Positions 35,501-48,236 are shown, counted from the stretch's first letter. The stretch: DNA of 64,000 bases from Przewalskia tangutica (GCA_029844215.1 CM056721.1:12908368-12972367), one strand, 5' to 3'. The notes: generated by a model from the sequence alone, not told the origin. A program made the numbers and translations.

Positions 35501-36057
35501 TAATACATGTTTTAGCTAGAACTAGCTTTATATATTTTAAAACACATCTCACATTTTTATGCTAGCAAAAATTACTTTCTATATTTTTACTTAAATACTT
35601 TTCAAGACATGCATTACATCTTAGAATAATAATTAACCCTAGGTTTGAACGGACAACCGCAAGTTAGCGGATCCTTTAGGGTGTCTAACCCCTTCCCTTT
35701 AGGATAATAAAGAGCCCTTACTCATAATCTCACATAAGTTTTGCAGACCATAAAATGGAGTTAATGTTTACTTTAAACTAGTTAACATTTAGGTGTCCTA
35801 ATTCACCCAAATTAATTAGGTGGCGACTCCGCGAACCCTTTTAGCATTTTAACACCTTTTTTTTTTTAAATTAACCTTTTAGCACCCTTTTAAACATCTA
35901 GCATTTTATTATTTATTTTCTAACATTTTACTAAGCAGGGTTCGCTAGAATAAAGTCGCGGTCGAAATCGGGTGCGACAATAGTAAAATTAATTGGAGAT
36001 AAAAGGACGATCTAAATGAAATGCTCAGTAAAGATGGGATAAAATTGGGTGTCAACA
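32522..36057 (+). repeat. Large LTR (Ogre/Tat-like), copy C, complete ends
   Basis: Starts TGTTGACACCCAATTTTGA and ends AAATTGGGTGTCAACA, 3,536 bp with 5'-TG...CA-3' and an extended terminal inversion. It contains a TATA box (ctataaatatag near 33470), a leader, a gagaaggtaaatt donor-like site (33703), the gagtctcatgacgagactca palindrome (34961) and the accgcaagttagcgg phrase (35657). It is followed by GCGACTCC, similar to the tRNA-Arg-type primer site of Ogre elements. The left flank (atagt) and right flank (gcgac) are not a target duplication, so it may be a 5' LTR with the body lost. Confidence 0.6.
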
Positions 36058-38100
36058 GCGACTCCTTAAATACAAATTCAAGAATCACTATACGTTGTAC
36101 ACCGTTTTGACTCATGTTAAAATGAGGTGTGACATATGTAATCAATATAATTTATATTGATAACGCTGATTTATATCTAAGCTGGTTTGGCTTTGGATGC
36201 CTCCAAAATATAGCTAAACTATTACTTCTGAGCTTTAAATGTTGGTCTGAGATATGATATATTGCATACAACGATGCTTGTATGCTTAAGATCAATAAAT
36301 TATGGTAAATCCTCCCCTCACAATTGGTTCTGGGTCAGAAACTAAATATTTTTATCTTATAATTTTTGAAATACGGTATATGTTCAATGGATCTACCACG
36401 ATGCACACAGATGGATTCCCCAAATAAAATTGGGATATATGTTAATTTTTCTAACATTAAGGAGAGAGTGTAAGCAACTAAGAAATATTGTGAATTATCA
36501 TCAGTATGATCCTTAAATAATTCAAGTCAAATATCATAATTATTTGTTGACCCAACTATTTTATATTTCAGCTGCAAGATGTTCATAAATGTCTCTGAAG
36601 GACATAGTCTACAACATGCATGGAGCATGGTAGACCAATCGATTCCAAATGTAATAATTCTTAAAAAAAGAGGAGCAAATGATCATAATAAGGAGACAAT
36701 GGACTCTTATAGAGCCTAGGACATAACACTTCATAAAACCTCACGGGAGGTTCAGGTACCTTGAAATAATGAAGTGATGAAATCTCAGTAAGTTATGTCG
36801 AATTACAAATCGATAAAAAATGATATCTGATATATTTGATATAATATGGCGCACAATATTATATCAGATTGAGAGAATCTGAATTCTGCGTCTCTTAAAG
36901 AATGTTGACGTATAAAATAACTACCAAGTGATATGATGCATCTGGATAAGCGTAACGTTTATTAGTCCTGCAGTCCAGGCATCAGAACATGTCACAATTT
37001 ATACTGATGGATGTTGTCACAACTTATGTGGCTTACTTAACAAAATTTATACGCAATTTTTTTTAAGGATCAAAATGCCTGAAGCATATTCAAGTTATTG
37101 GAAAACTTGTTTATAATCCTTAAACTAATTAAATGAACTAAGGATGATCTTCGCCTTAATAAATATTTATTGATAAAGGGTACAAAGATGACTTTGTTTA
37201 CCCTTATCCTTTTATGATATTCAAAATCTTTCATAGTGTTGTGCAACTTGTTGACTTGAATCTTATTGGAGCTCTTGAAGAGTTTTCGAAAAAGCAGTAG
37301 ACTACCTGCTAAAAAAAATAAAATGAGAAATTAGATTGGTCATGAAGTATCATATTTTTGTGCAATTGATGCATTTATTTATCTTGCTATAACTATAAGC
37401 ATGGTGTAATTTCTCTCTTACATGGATATACTGAAATAAGATCAATTGCATATTGCAAATGAAAGCTCTGACATGGATGTATTTATCCTAATAAATATTG
37501 TTAAGTTTTTTGACATAAATGGCATTTATATGATCGACATTATTGAATGTGTTTATCCTAATAAATATTATTAAGTTTTTGGATATACAGAACATTCATA
37601 TGATCGACATTAGAGTTCGATCCAGACATGCTATCTATTCCCATGAAGGGGTACTATCATATCATGATGTTCTACATGACAGTCAAATCATACAAAAATA
37701 ACAATAGTTTATGGGGCAAACTAGAAATATACTTGGCGTGATCTCAATAAATATCGTATGCCGATGATGCAACTCAATCAAAGAATGCAAATGCAAATAT
37801 AGACGATAAATCAGTTTATCAAATGATAATTTGATAGATCTGAAATGCACTGCCAACATCAATATATGATAAGTTGGTACATAAGATAACATATGATAAG
37901 TTGTATTTTTTTTCCTTAACCTAGATTTTGTCCCATTAAATTTTTCTGGTAAGATTTTTAATGAGACATCCAACAATACGTATTACTAGATATGTATATT
38001 TTTTTCCTTCTTAGATTTTCCCACTGAATTTTTTCTATTCAGATTTTAACGAGACACATTATCTATTAATGAACATTCAATGGGGAGTGTTATAAAATAC
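36058..38100 (+). pseudogene. Strongly decayed Ty1/copia element body and 3' end
   Basis: Scattered translated pieces follow the order of a copia polyprotein: near 36665 KKRGANDHN, near 36750 EVQVP, and near 37190-37300 YPYPFMIF then VQLVDLNLIGALEEFSKK, where family members read VDDLNLIG(T)PEEL, so the first catalytic Asp is changed. Near 37920-38050 come two diverged copies of the tttt(g)tccca.t.aattttt..(g)gat phrase that typically follows the last copia codon. A purine tract aatggggagtg precedes TGTTATAAAATAC at 38089, a possible LTR start. No long frame survives. Confidence 0.55.
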
Positions 38101-38715
38101 TGTATTATGAATGTCTATTCATATAAAAAATCATAACACTAAAGTGTGTTCTTATTGAACCCTTAAATTTGATCTCAAGTGTGTCTATGAAACACAACTC
38201 GACTTATACATAACATATATGACAAGTTTAGTTTTGTAGTCATACACCTGAAATGTCATGAAAAATTCAACCAATTAAAAGTCCCTGTCCATTTTAATTA
38301 TACTACAAGTTATAAAAGAACATCACATCGATGACCAATTACTATAAGTTAAATAACCGTTTAGATATCAAGCAGTCAACTCTCAAACTTAAATAGTCCT
38401 TCCTGGAGCTTTTTTTGTGTAAGAAAAAATTAAATATTAATAGCTTTTAAAATAATAATTAATATTTAATTAACGGTGTTAAAAATGGCCAATTTATTCC
38501 AAGTTTAGATTGATTAGTAGTCTTATATTCCCAGTCCCAAGCCCAACCCAAACTTAGGGTTCTTACCCTTTCATCATTCTCTTCTAAACCACAGTTCCAG
38601 GTCACGGGTTCGAAATTCTCGTGTATAAAGCGTTGAATATTGGTAGCCAAGTTTATTTGAATTTTATTTTGTGTAATTGCAGTTTATTCTATCTAAGAAG
38701 AACTTGTACAACAAT
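38101..38715 (+). promoter_or_regulatory. eIF3c upstream and 5' leader region
   Basis: About 600 bp between the copia remnant and the eIF3c start codon. A pyrimidine-containing tttgtgtaattgcag at 38668-38682 could be the acceptor of an intron in the 5' leader. No clear TATA box was found, as is common for housekeeping genes. Confidence 0.35.
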
Positions 38716-41700
38716 ATGGCGTCCCGTTTTTGGACTCAGGTATATTATTTTCACCTCAATTTCAAGTAATTTAATCGATTTTCTGAGTATATTCACTTAA
38801 TGAATATTTAGTTTTTCTTTTGGTGTTTGGATGAGTAACAAAATATGTGGTTGCTGTTAATGAGTGATTTGTGTTTTGTATATGGTAGTCTATTTTGCGT
38901 AATTTTTTTGCCTAAACTACTATAGGGTCGTTTGGTAGGGTGTATTAGAATAGTACTGAATGCATCCAAGGATGTGGTCAATGAAGTGGGTTGAGCGTAA
39001 AAATTTTGCGAGTCAATGTGGCTAGAGTACAAAACGACATCTTTTTGTGGCTATTGACAACAAAATGACGTCGTTTTGTATATAAAAAAATCTGGAAATT
39101 CCGGTGGTGCAACTGCACCACCATGCTTGTATGTAGATCCGCCACTTTCATGAGGTGTCATGTTCAAATCTCAATAGAGACAAAACACTGGGTGGTTCCA
39201 TCGGTTCTAGCCTTGGTGAACAAACCTCTTGCTGGTTAGAGGTGGCTGGTATTCCGTGGAACTAGTTGAGGTGCGTTCAAGCTGGTCCAAACACTATAAT
39301 TAAAAAAAAGTATTGAATAGGGTGTATTAGTAATGTTATATTAGTTATGATGTCATTATCTTTTATAGATTGTTTGGTTTGTTGTATTAATAACATGTAT
39401 TGCATAATTTCTAATTAGTACTTAATAGGATGTATTAGAGTAGGAATGGTACTCGTAGTCGTAGTGTTAATGTCATGATTTATTATGTATAAGAATAATA
39501 CTGAATAGGGTGTATTAGTTTAGTTGTACCATACTTAAATTTACAACCAAACATTGTACTAAAATACAACATCAATACTATTCTTATACACCCTACCAAA
39601 CGACCCCTTATGGGTCAGAGAAGGTGTTATCTGATTTATTCATTCATGATATTCACAGGGCGATAGTGAGACAGAGGAGGAGGAGGAGAGTGATTACGAG
39701 CAGGAGGATGAAGGGCCAGCTGAGACTACCGCTGCCACGGGTCCGTCAAGATATCTTGCTGCTGACAGCGACAGTGATGAGTCAGATGGACAGAAGCGAG
39801 TCGTCCGGTCAGCCAAAGATAAGCGATTTGAGGAGTTGTCAGCTACAGTTGATCAGATGAAGAATGCTATGAAGATTAATGACTGGGTCAGCTTGCAGGA
39901 GAGCTTTGACAAGATCAATAAGCAGCTGGAGAAGGTCATGCGCATTACAGAATCGATTAAACCACCAAATCTATATGTCAAAGCTCTAGTGATGCTGGAG
40001 GATTTCTTGAATCAGGCTTTGGCCAATAAGGAAGCAAGGAAGAAGATGAGCAGTAGTAATGCTAAAGCCTTGAATTCGATGAAGCAGAAACTTAAAAAGA
40101 ATAATAAGCAGTATGAGGAGTTGATTAATAAGTATAGGGAAAATCCTCCTGAGAGTGAGGATGAGGGTGGTGATAATGACGAGTCAGAAGAGGAAGAAGA
40201 AGATGATGAAGAGGAGTTCGAGGAGGACCCAACAAAGATTGCAGCTGGGTCTGATGAGGAAGATGATGAAGATGACGATCGGGATGAGACAGCCGAGACT
40301 GGTACTGGGTGGGAGAAGATGCTGAGCAAGAAAGACAAACTTCTGGATAAACAGTTCAAGGATCCAAGTCAAATCACGTGGGAGACAGTCAACAAAAAGT
40401 TCAAGGAAATTGTTGCTGCTAGAGGTAGAAAGGGGACTGGAAAGATTGAGTTGGTTGAACAGCTCACCTTCTTGACCAAAGTGGCCAAGACTCCAGCGCA
40501 GAAGCTTGAAATTCTGTTTGGTGTTGTTTCTGCCCAGTTTGATATTAATCCAAGTCTCAGTGGACACATGCCTATAAATGTATGGAAAAAGTGCGTGCAG
40601 AATATGCTTACCATCCTTGATGTTTTGACCCAATACCCAAACATTGTAGTTGATGACATGGTGGAGCCTGATGAAAATGAGACCCAGAAAGGAGCAGACC
40701 ACGAAGGGACGATAAGGATTTGGGGAAACTTGGTTGCCTTTGTTGAAAGGATAGATGTAGAGTTTTTCAAGAGCTTGCAGGTAATTGATCCACATACCAG
40801 CCAGTATGTTGAGAGGCTGAGGGATGAGCCATTATTTTTGGTTCTTGCTCAAAATGTCCAACGTTATTTAGAACAGGCGGGAGACTACAAGGGTGCTGCG
40901 AAAGTGGCTCTTAAACAGGTTGAATTCATCTATTATAAACCACAAGGAGTGTATGATGCTATGATGAAGTTGGCTGAGCTCACAGAAGGTGGAGAGACAG
41001 AGTCTATAGAAGAAAACAAAGTGGTTGAGGAGAGTAGAGGTCCAACTGCATTTGTTGCAACTCCTGAGCTTGTGCCTAGGAAACCTTCTTTTGAAGAGAA
41101 CAGCAGGACATTGATGGACAGTCTCGTTTCTCTCATATATAAATATGGGGATGAACGAACCAAGGCCCGTGCAATGCTCTGTGATATATACCACCATGCT
41201 ATCTTGGATGAGTTTTCAACATCTCGTGACTTGTTATTGATGAGTCACTTGCAGGAAAATATCCAGCACATGGACATATCAACACAGATACTCTTTAATA
41301 GAACCATGGCTCAGCTCGGTCTCTGCGCATTCAGGATGGCACTTGTTGCAGAAGCACATGGTTGCCTTTCTGAACTCTATTCTGCTGGCAGGGTGAAGGA
41401 GTTACTTGCCCAAGGTGTCTCCCAAAGCCGATATCACGAGAAGACCCCAGAACAGGTATCTTGCTGAATTTTTTTGATTTTGGTCTTTTATGCAAGAAAT
41501 TTATTCTTATTACATGCCACTATATTTATTCTTCATTTGGCCAGTGTATTGCCACAATTTGTATACTTACATAGTAGGGAAGGAGAGAAAAAACGGTGCA
41601 GAGAGGGATGTAGGGAGTGTTAAAAGATCTTTTTTGTTTCACTTGTATTTGGTGTAATGAAGAGATACCGTTCTTTTGACAGCTAGGCAGATCTGATAGA

Positions 41701-44700
41701 GGAGAAATCCGCTCCATATGCCACTTTTCGATGTGCTTTTTGACACGTTCTTTGGTGTATTTCTAATTCAATCTTTTAACTTGTCAAGATTGGCACCTGA
41801 CCTTCCTTTTCTTTTCATCATATAGTAATCCTTCTTTTTAGATGTGAGAAGCGAGGTTGAGGTGGTTCGGACATGTGCAAAGGAGAGACATAGATGCCCC
41901 AGTGTGGAGGCGTGAGAGGTTGGCTATGGACGGGTTCAGGAGGGTAGAGGTAGGCCAAAGAAGTATTGGGGAGAGGTGATTAGACGTGATATGACGCAGG
42001 TGCAACTTACTGAGGACATGACCTTAGATAGGGGGTTTGGAGGACACGGATTAGGGTAGAAGGGTAGTAGGTAGTTGAACGTAGTCCTCTTTACGCTTAC
42101 AAAATGATAGTGTAGTATTACTGTAGGTTCGGTTAACTTGTCACACTTATAGGCGCATTATTGTTCTATAGTACTCTGTAGTTTGATTCCTGCTGCTATG
42201 TGATCTTTAGTGTAATTTATTTATTTATTTTCACTGGGTATATTGTTGTTGTATTTAATTAATTAATTAATTTATTTTATTTTATTTATTTATCTTATTT
42301 AGTGGTGTTAGCTACTGCTCCCTGTTGTTAAAATGCATTACCGTTGCGTATTTGATTTTTATTATCTGCATGTCCATAATGCGTTGATTTCTCGTCTGAG
42401 GTTGATTGTTTCTCATACTTTGTTTTGTTTTGCTTGTTTTGCCTGATTATGCTTTATCTTGAGCCGAGGGTCTTCCGGAAACAACCGCTCTACCTATCAA
42501 GGTGGAGGTGAGGTCTGTTTACATTCTACCCTCCTCAGACCCCACATTGTGGGATTTTCATTGGGTATGTTGTTGTTGTTGTAGTAATCCTTCTTTTTAA
42601 CTTGAATTATAAGTCCTCGACATTCTCTCCACATGCTTCTAGATCACTTTGATAAGGTGGACAGAATTTGTTACCTCCTTTATCCTGACTATGTGCATTT
42701 GCTTTATTGAAACTTCGAGATAGATCTCTAAAAAGGGAAAGAGATTAAAACAAGCTCTAAAGCCTTCAGTCCGTTCAGTGAATCTATCTTGCTGTATCAG
42801 TCTGCTTTAACCAGAATAGAACAGAGCAGTCAAATATGACACTTATGGAGTTGCACAGTGTTGCTGAGTGTGTTTTTCTTCATATGAATGTGTGACTTTA
42901 ACACCTTTCAATTGAAACATTTGTTATCTGTTTTGTGATCCCGATGTTTGGTTGAAGGAACTGATAAAAATGGGTTGTAAAGTGAGAATTATCCTCAAGA
43001 AGCAGAGTTTATTCCTGAGGTTTAGATTAATTATGAGAGTCGAAGTGATAGGTTTTTTGCTGATTAGACAACTCACTTGTAATTATATAGGACTACACTT
43101 CTTGGTGTAGTTCATGTCTGTAAAACAGAGCATTATCCAAAAAAAGGTAATAATTAATTATTTTCTTTGTCAAAGATGGAGCAATCAAATGATACAGTTA
43201 TAGAGAGTTATAAACAGATTCGGATGTGTGTGTTAGCAATCAAAAGTGTAACTTTTACTTGAATAACTTATAATTGAATCATTTGTTATTTTTTTTGCTT
43301 TCTCCACGTGTGGTGGAAGGAACCAGTTGGAAATAATTCATGACGTATGTTGGAGTTTAGTGGGTATTTATTTTTTTGTTGTTTTAAAAAGATTTTTGAT
43401 ACTAAAATGCAAACATACTGTCGCGTGAACAGAACTAGCAAAACTTGTTATTTGGAAGGACGCTAGGGAGATAATCAACAACAACAACGTACCCAGTGAA
43501 ATTCCACAATGTGGGGTTTGGGGAGGGTAGATTGTACGCAGATCTTACCTTTACCTTGGCAGGTAGAGCGTCCGTTTCCGAGATACCCTCGGTTCAAGAC
43601 AGCACAAGCCCAAGCAAAACAAGACAAACAAAGTGAGTAAGTCATGATAGCGAATTCTGAAAAAGAAAAAGAAGCAATAACTAATGCAAGTAAATAAGAT
43701 AAACAAAATACATACAACAATATAAATCAAACGACAAGGGACTATAAGACAATACTGTGCCTACTAGTATGATAGGCTAAACGAGCCTACAATAATAATA
43801 CTACAACTACTGGTATGTAAGCGTAGTTAGGACTACGCTGGACTACCTACTACCCTAATGCCTAATACGGGTCCTCCATAATCCCTATCTAAGGTCATGT
43901 CCTCAGTGAGTTGCACCTGCGCCATATCCAGTCTAATCACCTCTCCCCAATACTTTCTCGGCCTACCTCTACTCCTGTACTCGTCCATAGCCAACTTCTC
44001 ACACCTCCGCACTGGGCATTTGTATCTCTCCTCTGCACGTGCCCGAACCATCGTAACCTCGCTTTCCGCATCTTATCCTCTACCGAGGTCACTCCCATTC
44101 TGTCGCGGATATCATCATTTCTAATTCTATCCCTCCTTGTATGCCCACACATTCATCTTAGCATCCTCATCTCCACAACTTTAGTAAAATTAAAAGAACG
44201 TTGCATGGGACTGGAGAACTTTAAATTAACTCCATCAGTTTTAGCAGTATAAGCTATAAGGTGACTTGCAAAGTAGGCGCCAACCACTTGAATGGACATT
44301 TGCACAAGGACAATTAGTTAGCCAATTTCACAGTAACTCAGATAATCCTGTATTTGATATCAGATTGCACCTTCAACTTACTCATTTATGACAATATGTT
44401 TTTGGCTGGAATTCTTCGTTATTGTTCTTACCAAAGCTTCTAAACTATACATATTGAACACTGTTAGGATCGTATGGAGAGGAGGCGTCAGATGCCGTAT
44501 CATATGCATATAAATCTTGAGCTTCTGGAAGCAGTCCATCTGACATGTGCAATGCTGCTTGAAGTGCCAAACATGGCTGCTAATAGCCATGACATGAAGC
44601 GCAGGGTCATAAGCAAGACATTCCGGAGATTGCTTGAAATCAGTGAGAGGCAAACTTTCACCGGTCCACCTGAAAATGTGAGGGACCATGTTATGGCAGC

Positions 44701-45403
44701 AACAAGGGCCCTCAGGCAAGGAGACTTTCAGAAGGCTTTTGATGTTATCAATTCCCTTGATGTGTGGAGGCTGATTCGCAACAAGGATAGTGTTCTTGAG
44801 ATGCTCAGAGGCAAACTAAAGGAAGAGGCACTAAGGACCTACCTTTTCACATATTCTTCGTCTTATAATTCTCTGAGTTTGGATCAGCTCGCGGGGATTT
44901 TTGATCTTTCAGATTCACAGATCCATAGCATCGTGAGCAAAATGATGATTTCTGAGGAGCTTCATGCAAGCTGGGATCAACCATCCCGATGCATGGTCCT
45001 TCACGATGTTGAGCATACAAGATTGCAGGCTTTGGCATTCCAATTGACGGAAAAGCTTTCGGTTTTAGCAGAAAGTAACGAAAGAGCAACAGAATCGAGG
45101 ATTGGTGGTGGTGCATTGGAGGGCCTTCCCCCGAGGCGCAGGGATGGCCAGGATTATGCTGCTGGTGCTGGTAAGTGGCAGGACTTCTCCTTCTCACAAA
45201 GCAGGCAAGGTGGTGGTGGTGGTGGCCGAACAGGGTATGTCGGTGGTAGATCAGCTTATGGGCAAGCATCGAGGGACCGCACTAATCAGGCACGAGGGAC
45301 TCTCGGTGGTCAAAGCTCAAGATATCAGAGTGGTGCAGCTTCCAGGGGAAGCCAGATGGATGGATCAGGTCGCATGGTTAATCTTAACAGAGGGGTCCGT
45401 TAG
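38716..45403 (+). CDS. TIF3C1: Eukaryotic translation initiation factor 3 subunit C
   Basis: eIF3c is a core, PCI-containing subunit of the eIF3 complex, which docks mRNA and other factors on the 40S ribosome in the cytosol. Three coding exons with GT-AG borders and consistent phase: 38716-38739 (MASRFWTQ), 39659-41455, 44468-45403 (TAG), for 918 aa, close to the plant family length of about 900. Domains: acidic N-terminus (residues 9-60), conserved eIF3c N-domain from about residue 65 (KRFEELSATVDQMKNAMKIN), a long Asp/Glu run at about 173-218, helical repeat region to about 720, PCI winged helix at about 730-790 (YNSLSLDQLAGIFDLSDSQI), and a Gly/Arg-rich tail from about 820. No frameshift. 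Introns of 919 and 3,012 bp are packed with transposons. Exon 1 has only eight codons, so it is easily missed. Confidence 0.96.
38925..39606. mobile_element. Inverted-repeat MITE in eIF3c intron 1
   Basis: The left end GGGTCGTTTGGTAGGGTG at 38925 is matched by the reverse of the right end up to 39606, with inverted similarity for about 30 bp (…tattagaatagta / tataagaatagta). It is interrupted by a SINE at 38962-39308; without it the MITE is about 325 bp. The target duplication is unclear, so PIF/Harbinger or hAT origin is undecided. Confidence 0.8.
38962..39308 (+). mobile_element. tRNA-derived SINE (Au/SolS-like), nested in the MITE
   Basis: An A-box-like tggtcaatgaagtgg (38975-38989), a B-box-like gttcaaatctc (about 39162-39172), then the phrases ctagccttggtg and gtggaactagttgaggtgcg and an A-run tail, as in Au/SolS SINEs. 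It is flanked by AGTACTGAAT (38952-38961) and AGTATTGAAT (39309-39318), a 10-bp near-perfect target duplication in the MITE sequence. The A-to-B distance is far too long because about 145 bp (39004-39147) is inserted between them. Confidence 0.75.
41841..42581 (+). mobile_element. 5'-truncated RTE LINE in eIF3c intron 2
   Basis: A perfect 18-bp target duplication TAGTAATCCTTCTTTTTA brackets the insertion (41823-41840 and 42582-42599). The 5' part encodes the C-terminal tail of RTE reverse transcriptase (RWFGHVQRRD..., YWGEVIR-like text over broken frames). The 3' end has gagccgagggtcttccgg, ccctcctcagaccccac and a TTG-repeat tail. An internal tcactgggtatattgttgttg at 42230 suggests an older tail copy inside. 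Confidence 0.92.
43477..44170 (-). mobile_element. Second RTE LINE 3' end in eIF3c intron 2, inverted
   Basis: In reverse it ends with the TTG tail (caacaacaac at 43477) preceded by ggaaacggacgctctacctg. Upstream lies the LINE frame MCGHTRRDRIRNDDIRDRMG and KARLRWFGHVQRRDTNAQ, one frameshift away from MDEYRSRGRPRKYWGEVIRL. It belongs to the same family as 41841-42581 but is oriented the other way. A target duplication could not be found. Confidence 0.85.
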
Positions 45404-46573
45404 TTAGAGCCGTGCACAAAGTTTTGCCTACAGCGAATCACAGAGCACTTGAGGGGGTGTCCCTGATTGTAGTAGAATTTATAGCTTTCTTTGTTTCATA
45501 AGCCAACGTTTCATTGTGCTACATTGTTTTCTGTGACGTCCTAGCATCTTTTGGCGATGCTATACTGCTTTTCTCATTTAATGACATTCATTATGTTGGG
45601 TATATTCTTTCTTAATTTAATCTGCATAGAATATGTAGCTCGTAGTAGATACACACTAGAATTTTGTTACCTTCAAAGTCGTTTCTTCTTTTATTCTTTG
45701 CTAGACTAGATGCTGCACAAGTCTGGTAAAGTAGCTTACAAACTGCATCTGTTGGATAGATGCTTTCCGATAATTCCTTGTACATTACTTTATTTGTATG
45801 CTTCCCTTAATCCGAATAAATAATTTTCAAGCTCTGCGATATACTATATATTTTTGTCTTTATTAAAATTTCAGAACCTTAATCCAAGTCAGTAATAGGG
45901 ACCTGAATGTGGCAGCAGAAGCTACTCCCTCTCTGGCGAAGTTGTCCAGAGAATTGTGTATTTAGCACTCAAGGACGATCGTTGAAGCAGGATATACTCC
46001 TGGCCTGGTAATCATTGTGGAAGTGATGGACATTTTGTACATAAATTCTCTAAATGTGGATACTCTTGGTACAAAGCACTTATGTTGATTAGAATGGCCA
46101 GTTATTTATACACTAACTAGCACTCAGTATTGACATTAAACTTAAGGCTAGAAATGGAGGATTGGTCAACTCTTGTTAGTTGTGTCTGATTTTTATGATA
46201 ATGTACGATATTCTGTGACATATACAGTTAGCATTTGTTAAATTTTCTTCCATTGAAAATGCAGCATTTACAATATTTATTCTAGTGCCACTATGACTGA
46301 GTACTAACAAGTGCGGCCTACTGACAAGAGGAATTTGCAAGTACCATTGCCATTTTCATGTTGCATCTGCTTTCTTTTCACTGTTCCATTAGAGGCATGT
46401 TGTCCCAAGTCGAATTTCAATTTCGTTCAACCATCAAATTCGACATTTAACGGAAGTAGGATCTTAGGAGGCCCTGATGACCAGGTTGAGCACATGAAAT
46501 TCTGGGCTCTAAGATATGAGTATATAGGCCCATAAGGACCACCGTGTTGAATCAGCTTCACACATGCATGGAC
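45404..46573. other. eIF3c 3' region and following intergenic DNA
   Basis: Contains the 3' untranslated region of eIF3c. No further gene recognised. A 74-codon frame at 46311 has no recognisable domain and is not supported. Confidence 0.35.
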
Positions 46574-47378
46574 TAGACCTGTACATCGGGTCGGGACCCG
46601 CCCCGAAAAAATCAGGTCCAGAGTCAGCGTATTTCTGACCCGTGAGTCACCTGACCCGAAAAAGAGGAGACCCGATCTTATGTAGGGTCGGGCCAGGGTC
46701 AGAATTTTTTACCCTCCCGGCCCGACCTCCGATCCGACGTCGATCCGTTACTGTGCAATTTTTGGTTTGCCTTCGTGATTGGATTCTTGCGAAAGGTATA
46801 TTGTATACATATATATATTTGGAGTTTTTTTTACATGTTTTATGAATATATGTGATGTAGACTGTATGTTTTAATGTGAATGATTGACATAGGGAGCGAA
46901 CGTAGTTGTAAATTGGTGCAACTTTAAATGGTCATAACTCTGCGCGCTCGGATGTCCGTTTTACCCACAAAAAAAAAAATTGATTTCGCGTATTTTTTCA
47001 AGACGGGGCCTGCGGCAATTTGGTTCAACCAATTCCAGGAAAAACGTATGTCTTCCCAATCCCAATCGATTTGACGTTTCCCCCAATTTGGTTTGTAATT
47101 TTTCATTTTCTTTAGCTGAGATCTCACGATATACAATAGATTTCAATGACCAAATTTCGTGGTAATGTAGGAGTGAATTTCAATTTAAGTGTTGGAAATT
47201 CAATTTTAAATTTTTTTAAAAAATGTCAGGTCCCGCGATCCGACCCGACCCTTCTAAAATTTTCCGTTATTTTGTTTTGTAGAGCGGATCCGGATCAACC
47301 CATGACCCATAAGGTCCAGGGTCAGGCAAGCAGAAAAAACCACCTAACTCGGTCCGATCCGAGCTTTGAACAGGTCTA
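46574..47378. mobile_element. Non-autonomous hAT element, family 1 copy B
   Basis: Ends are TAGACCTGTACA and, in reverse, TAGACCTGTTCA. Flanks GCATGGAC (46566-46573) and ATATGGAC (47379-47386) look like a degraded 8-bp target duplication. Subterminal regions are rich in cccgacc/gggtcgg words. The core, gcaactttaaatggtcataact...gctcggatgtccgt...ttgatttcgcgtatttttt, is the reverse complement of the core of the element at 13191-13902. No transposase. Confidence 0.8.
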
Positions 47379-47756
47379 ATATGGACAATAAAACCAAAAA
47401 GGAATGGATCGAGAAAGAAATAAGAACCCAAGGAATTTGGCCATCTTAGTCATCAAAAGATGGGATTTTGGCTCCTTGTTTTTTGACTGGCATTATAGAT
47501 AGAGTCTGTTGGTCTTCCTTGGCAGTTGCAGGTAAAAAATTCACAATTTAACGTGGGTCCTTCTTTTTTTTTTTTTTTTCATGTCTATCCACTTTGAAAT
47601 AGTTTCAGATATACAGTGTTGAAAATTCTTTGACAAAAATATCTGAAGTTATATATGACTGAAATTCATGAAAAATTATTGAATTCAATCAAATATGATT
47701 AAATTTCAGGTAAAAATTATTAAATTCAACTACATATAATAATGTTCACATGAGAT

Positions 47757-47811
<55 letters not shown>

Positions 47812-48236
47812 GATACATCTTCTATACAGCAATGATACTCTGTTGTGATACATATACAAAAATGATACAACATATATACATTGATGGAATTAGTTGAAAA
47901 TGACTAGAAAATGAAAAGTATTTTAAAAATGACTTTTAAAATTCTCGGATCACCGAATGTCAATAGTTTCACCCGATTGACCATTTTTGTCAATGTCGCA
48001 CCTTATCTATATCAAAATAATAATTACATACAAAGATGTCACTAAATTGTAATTAATTAATATACATAATTATTTTTATTTATAATTTTATCATAATAAA
48101 TTAGTATAATTTAGTAAGCACCGATCACAAATAATTAAGTTTTCCCTAATTAAAATTATTTGTCAATTTATTTATTTAAGCTCATCTTACAATGCGAAAA
48201 TATATTTATTATGTCTCAAAATAATTAACAGTATTT
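47379..48236. other. AT-rich intergenic DNA with (AT)n
   Basis: Includes an uninterrupted AT dinucleotide run at 47760-47809, about 25 units, and a T-run near 47563. No gene seen. Confidence 0.5.

Noticed and set aside
38590..38620. Possible tRNA or SINE B box (cacgggttcgaaattc) upstream of eIF3c
   Set aside because: No A box at the right distance, no cloverleaf and no A-rich tail; more likely chance in the leader.
40012..41197. Several minus-strand frames of 76-203 codons opposite eIF3c exon 2
   Set aside because: They are antisense shadows of a long, conserved coding exon; Ser- and Leu-rich runs mirror the Glu/Asp and Lys-rich sense strand.
43897..44252. 75- and 113-codon plus-strand frames near 44 kb
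   Set aside because: They are antisense to the inverted LINE reverse-transcriptase tail, which explains the open frames.
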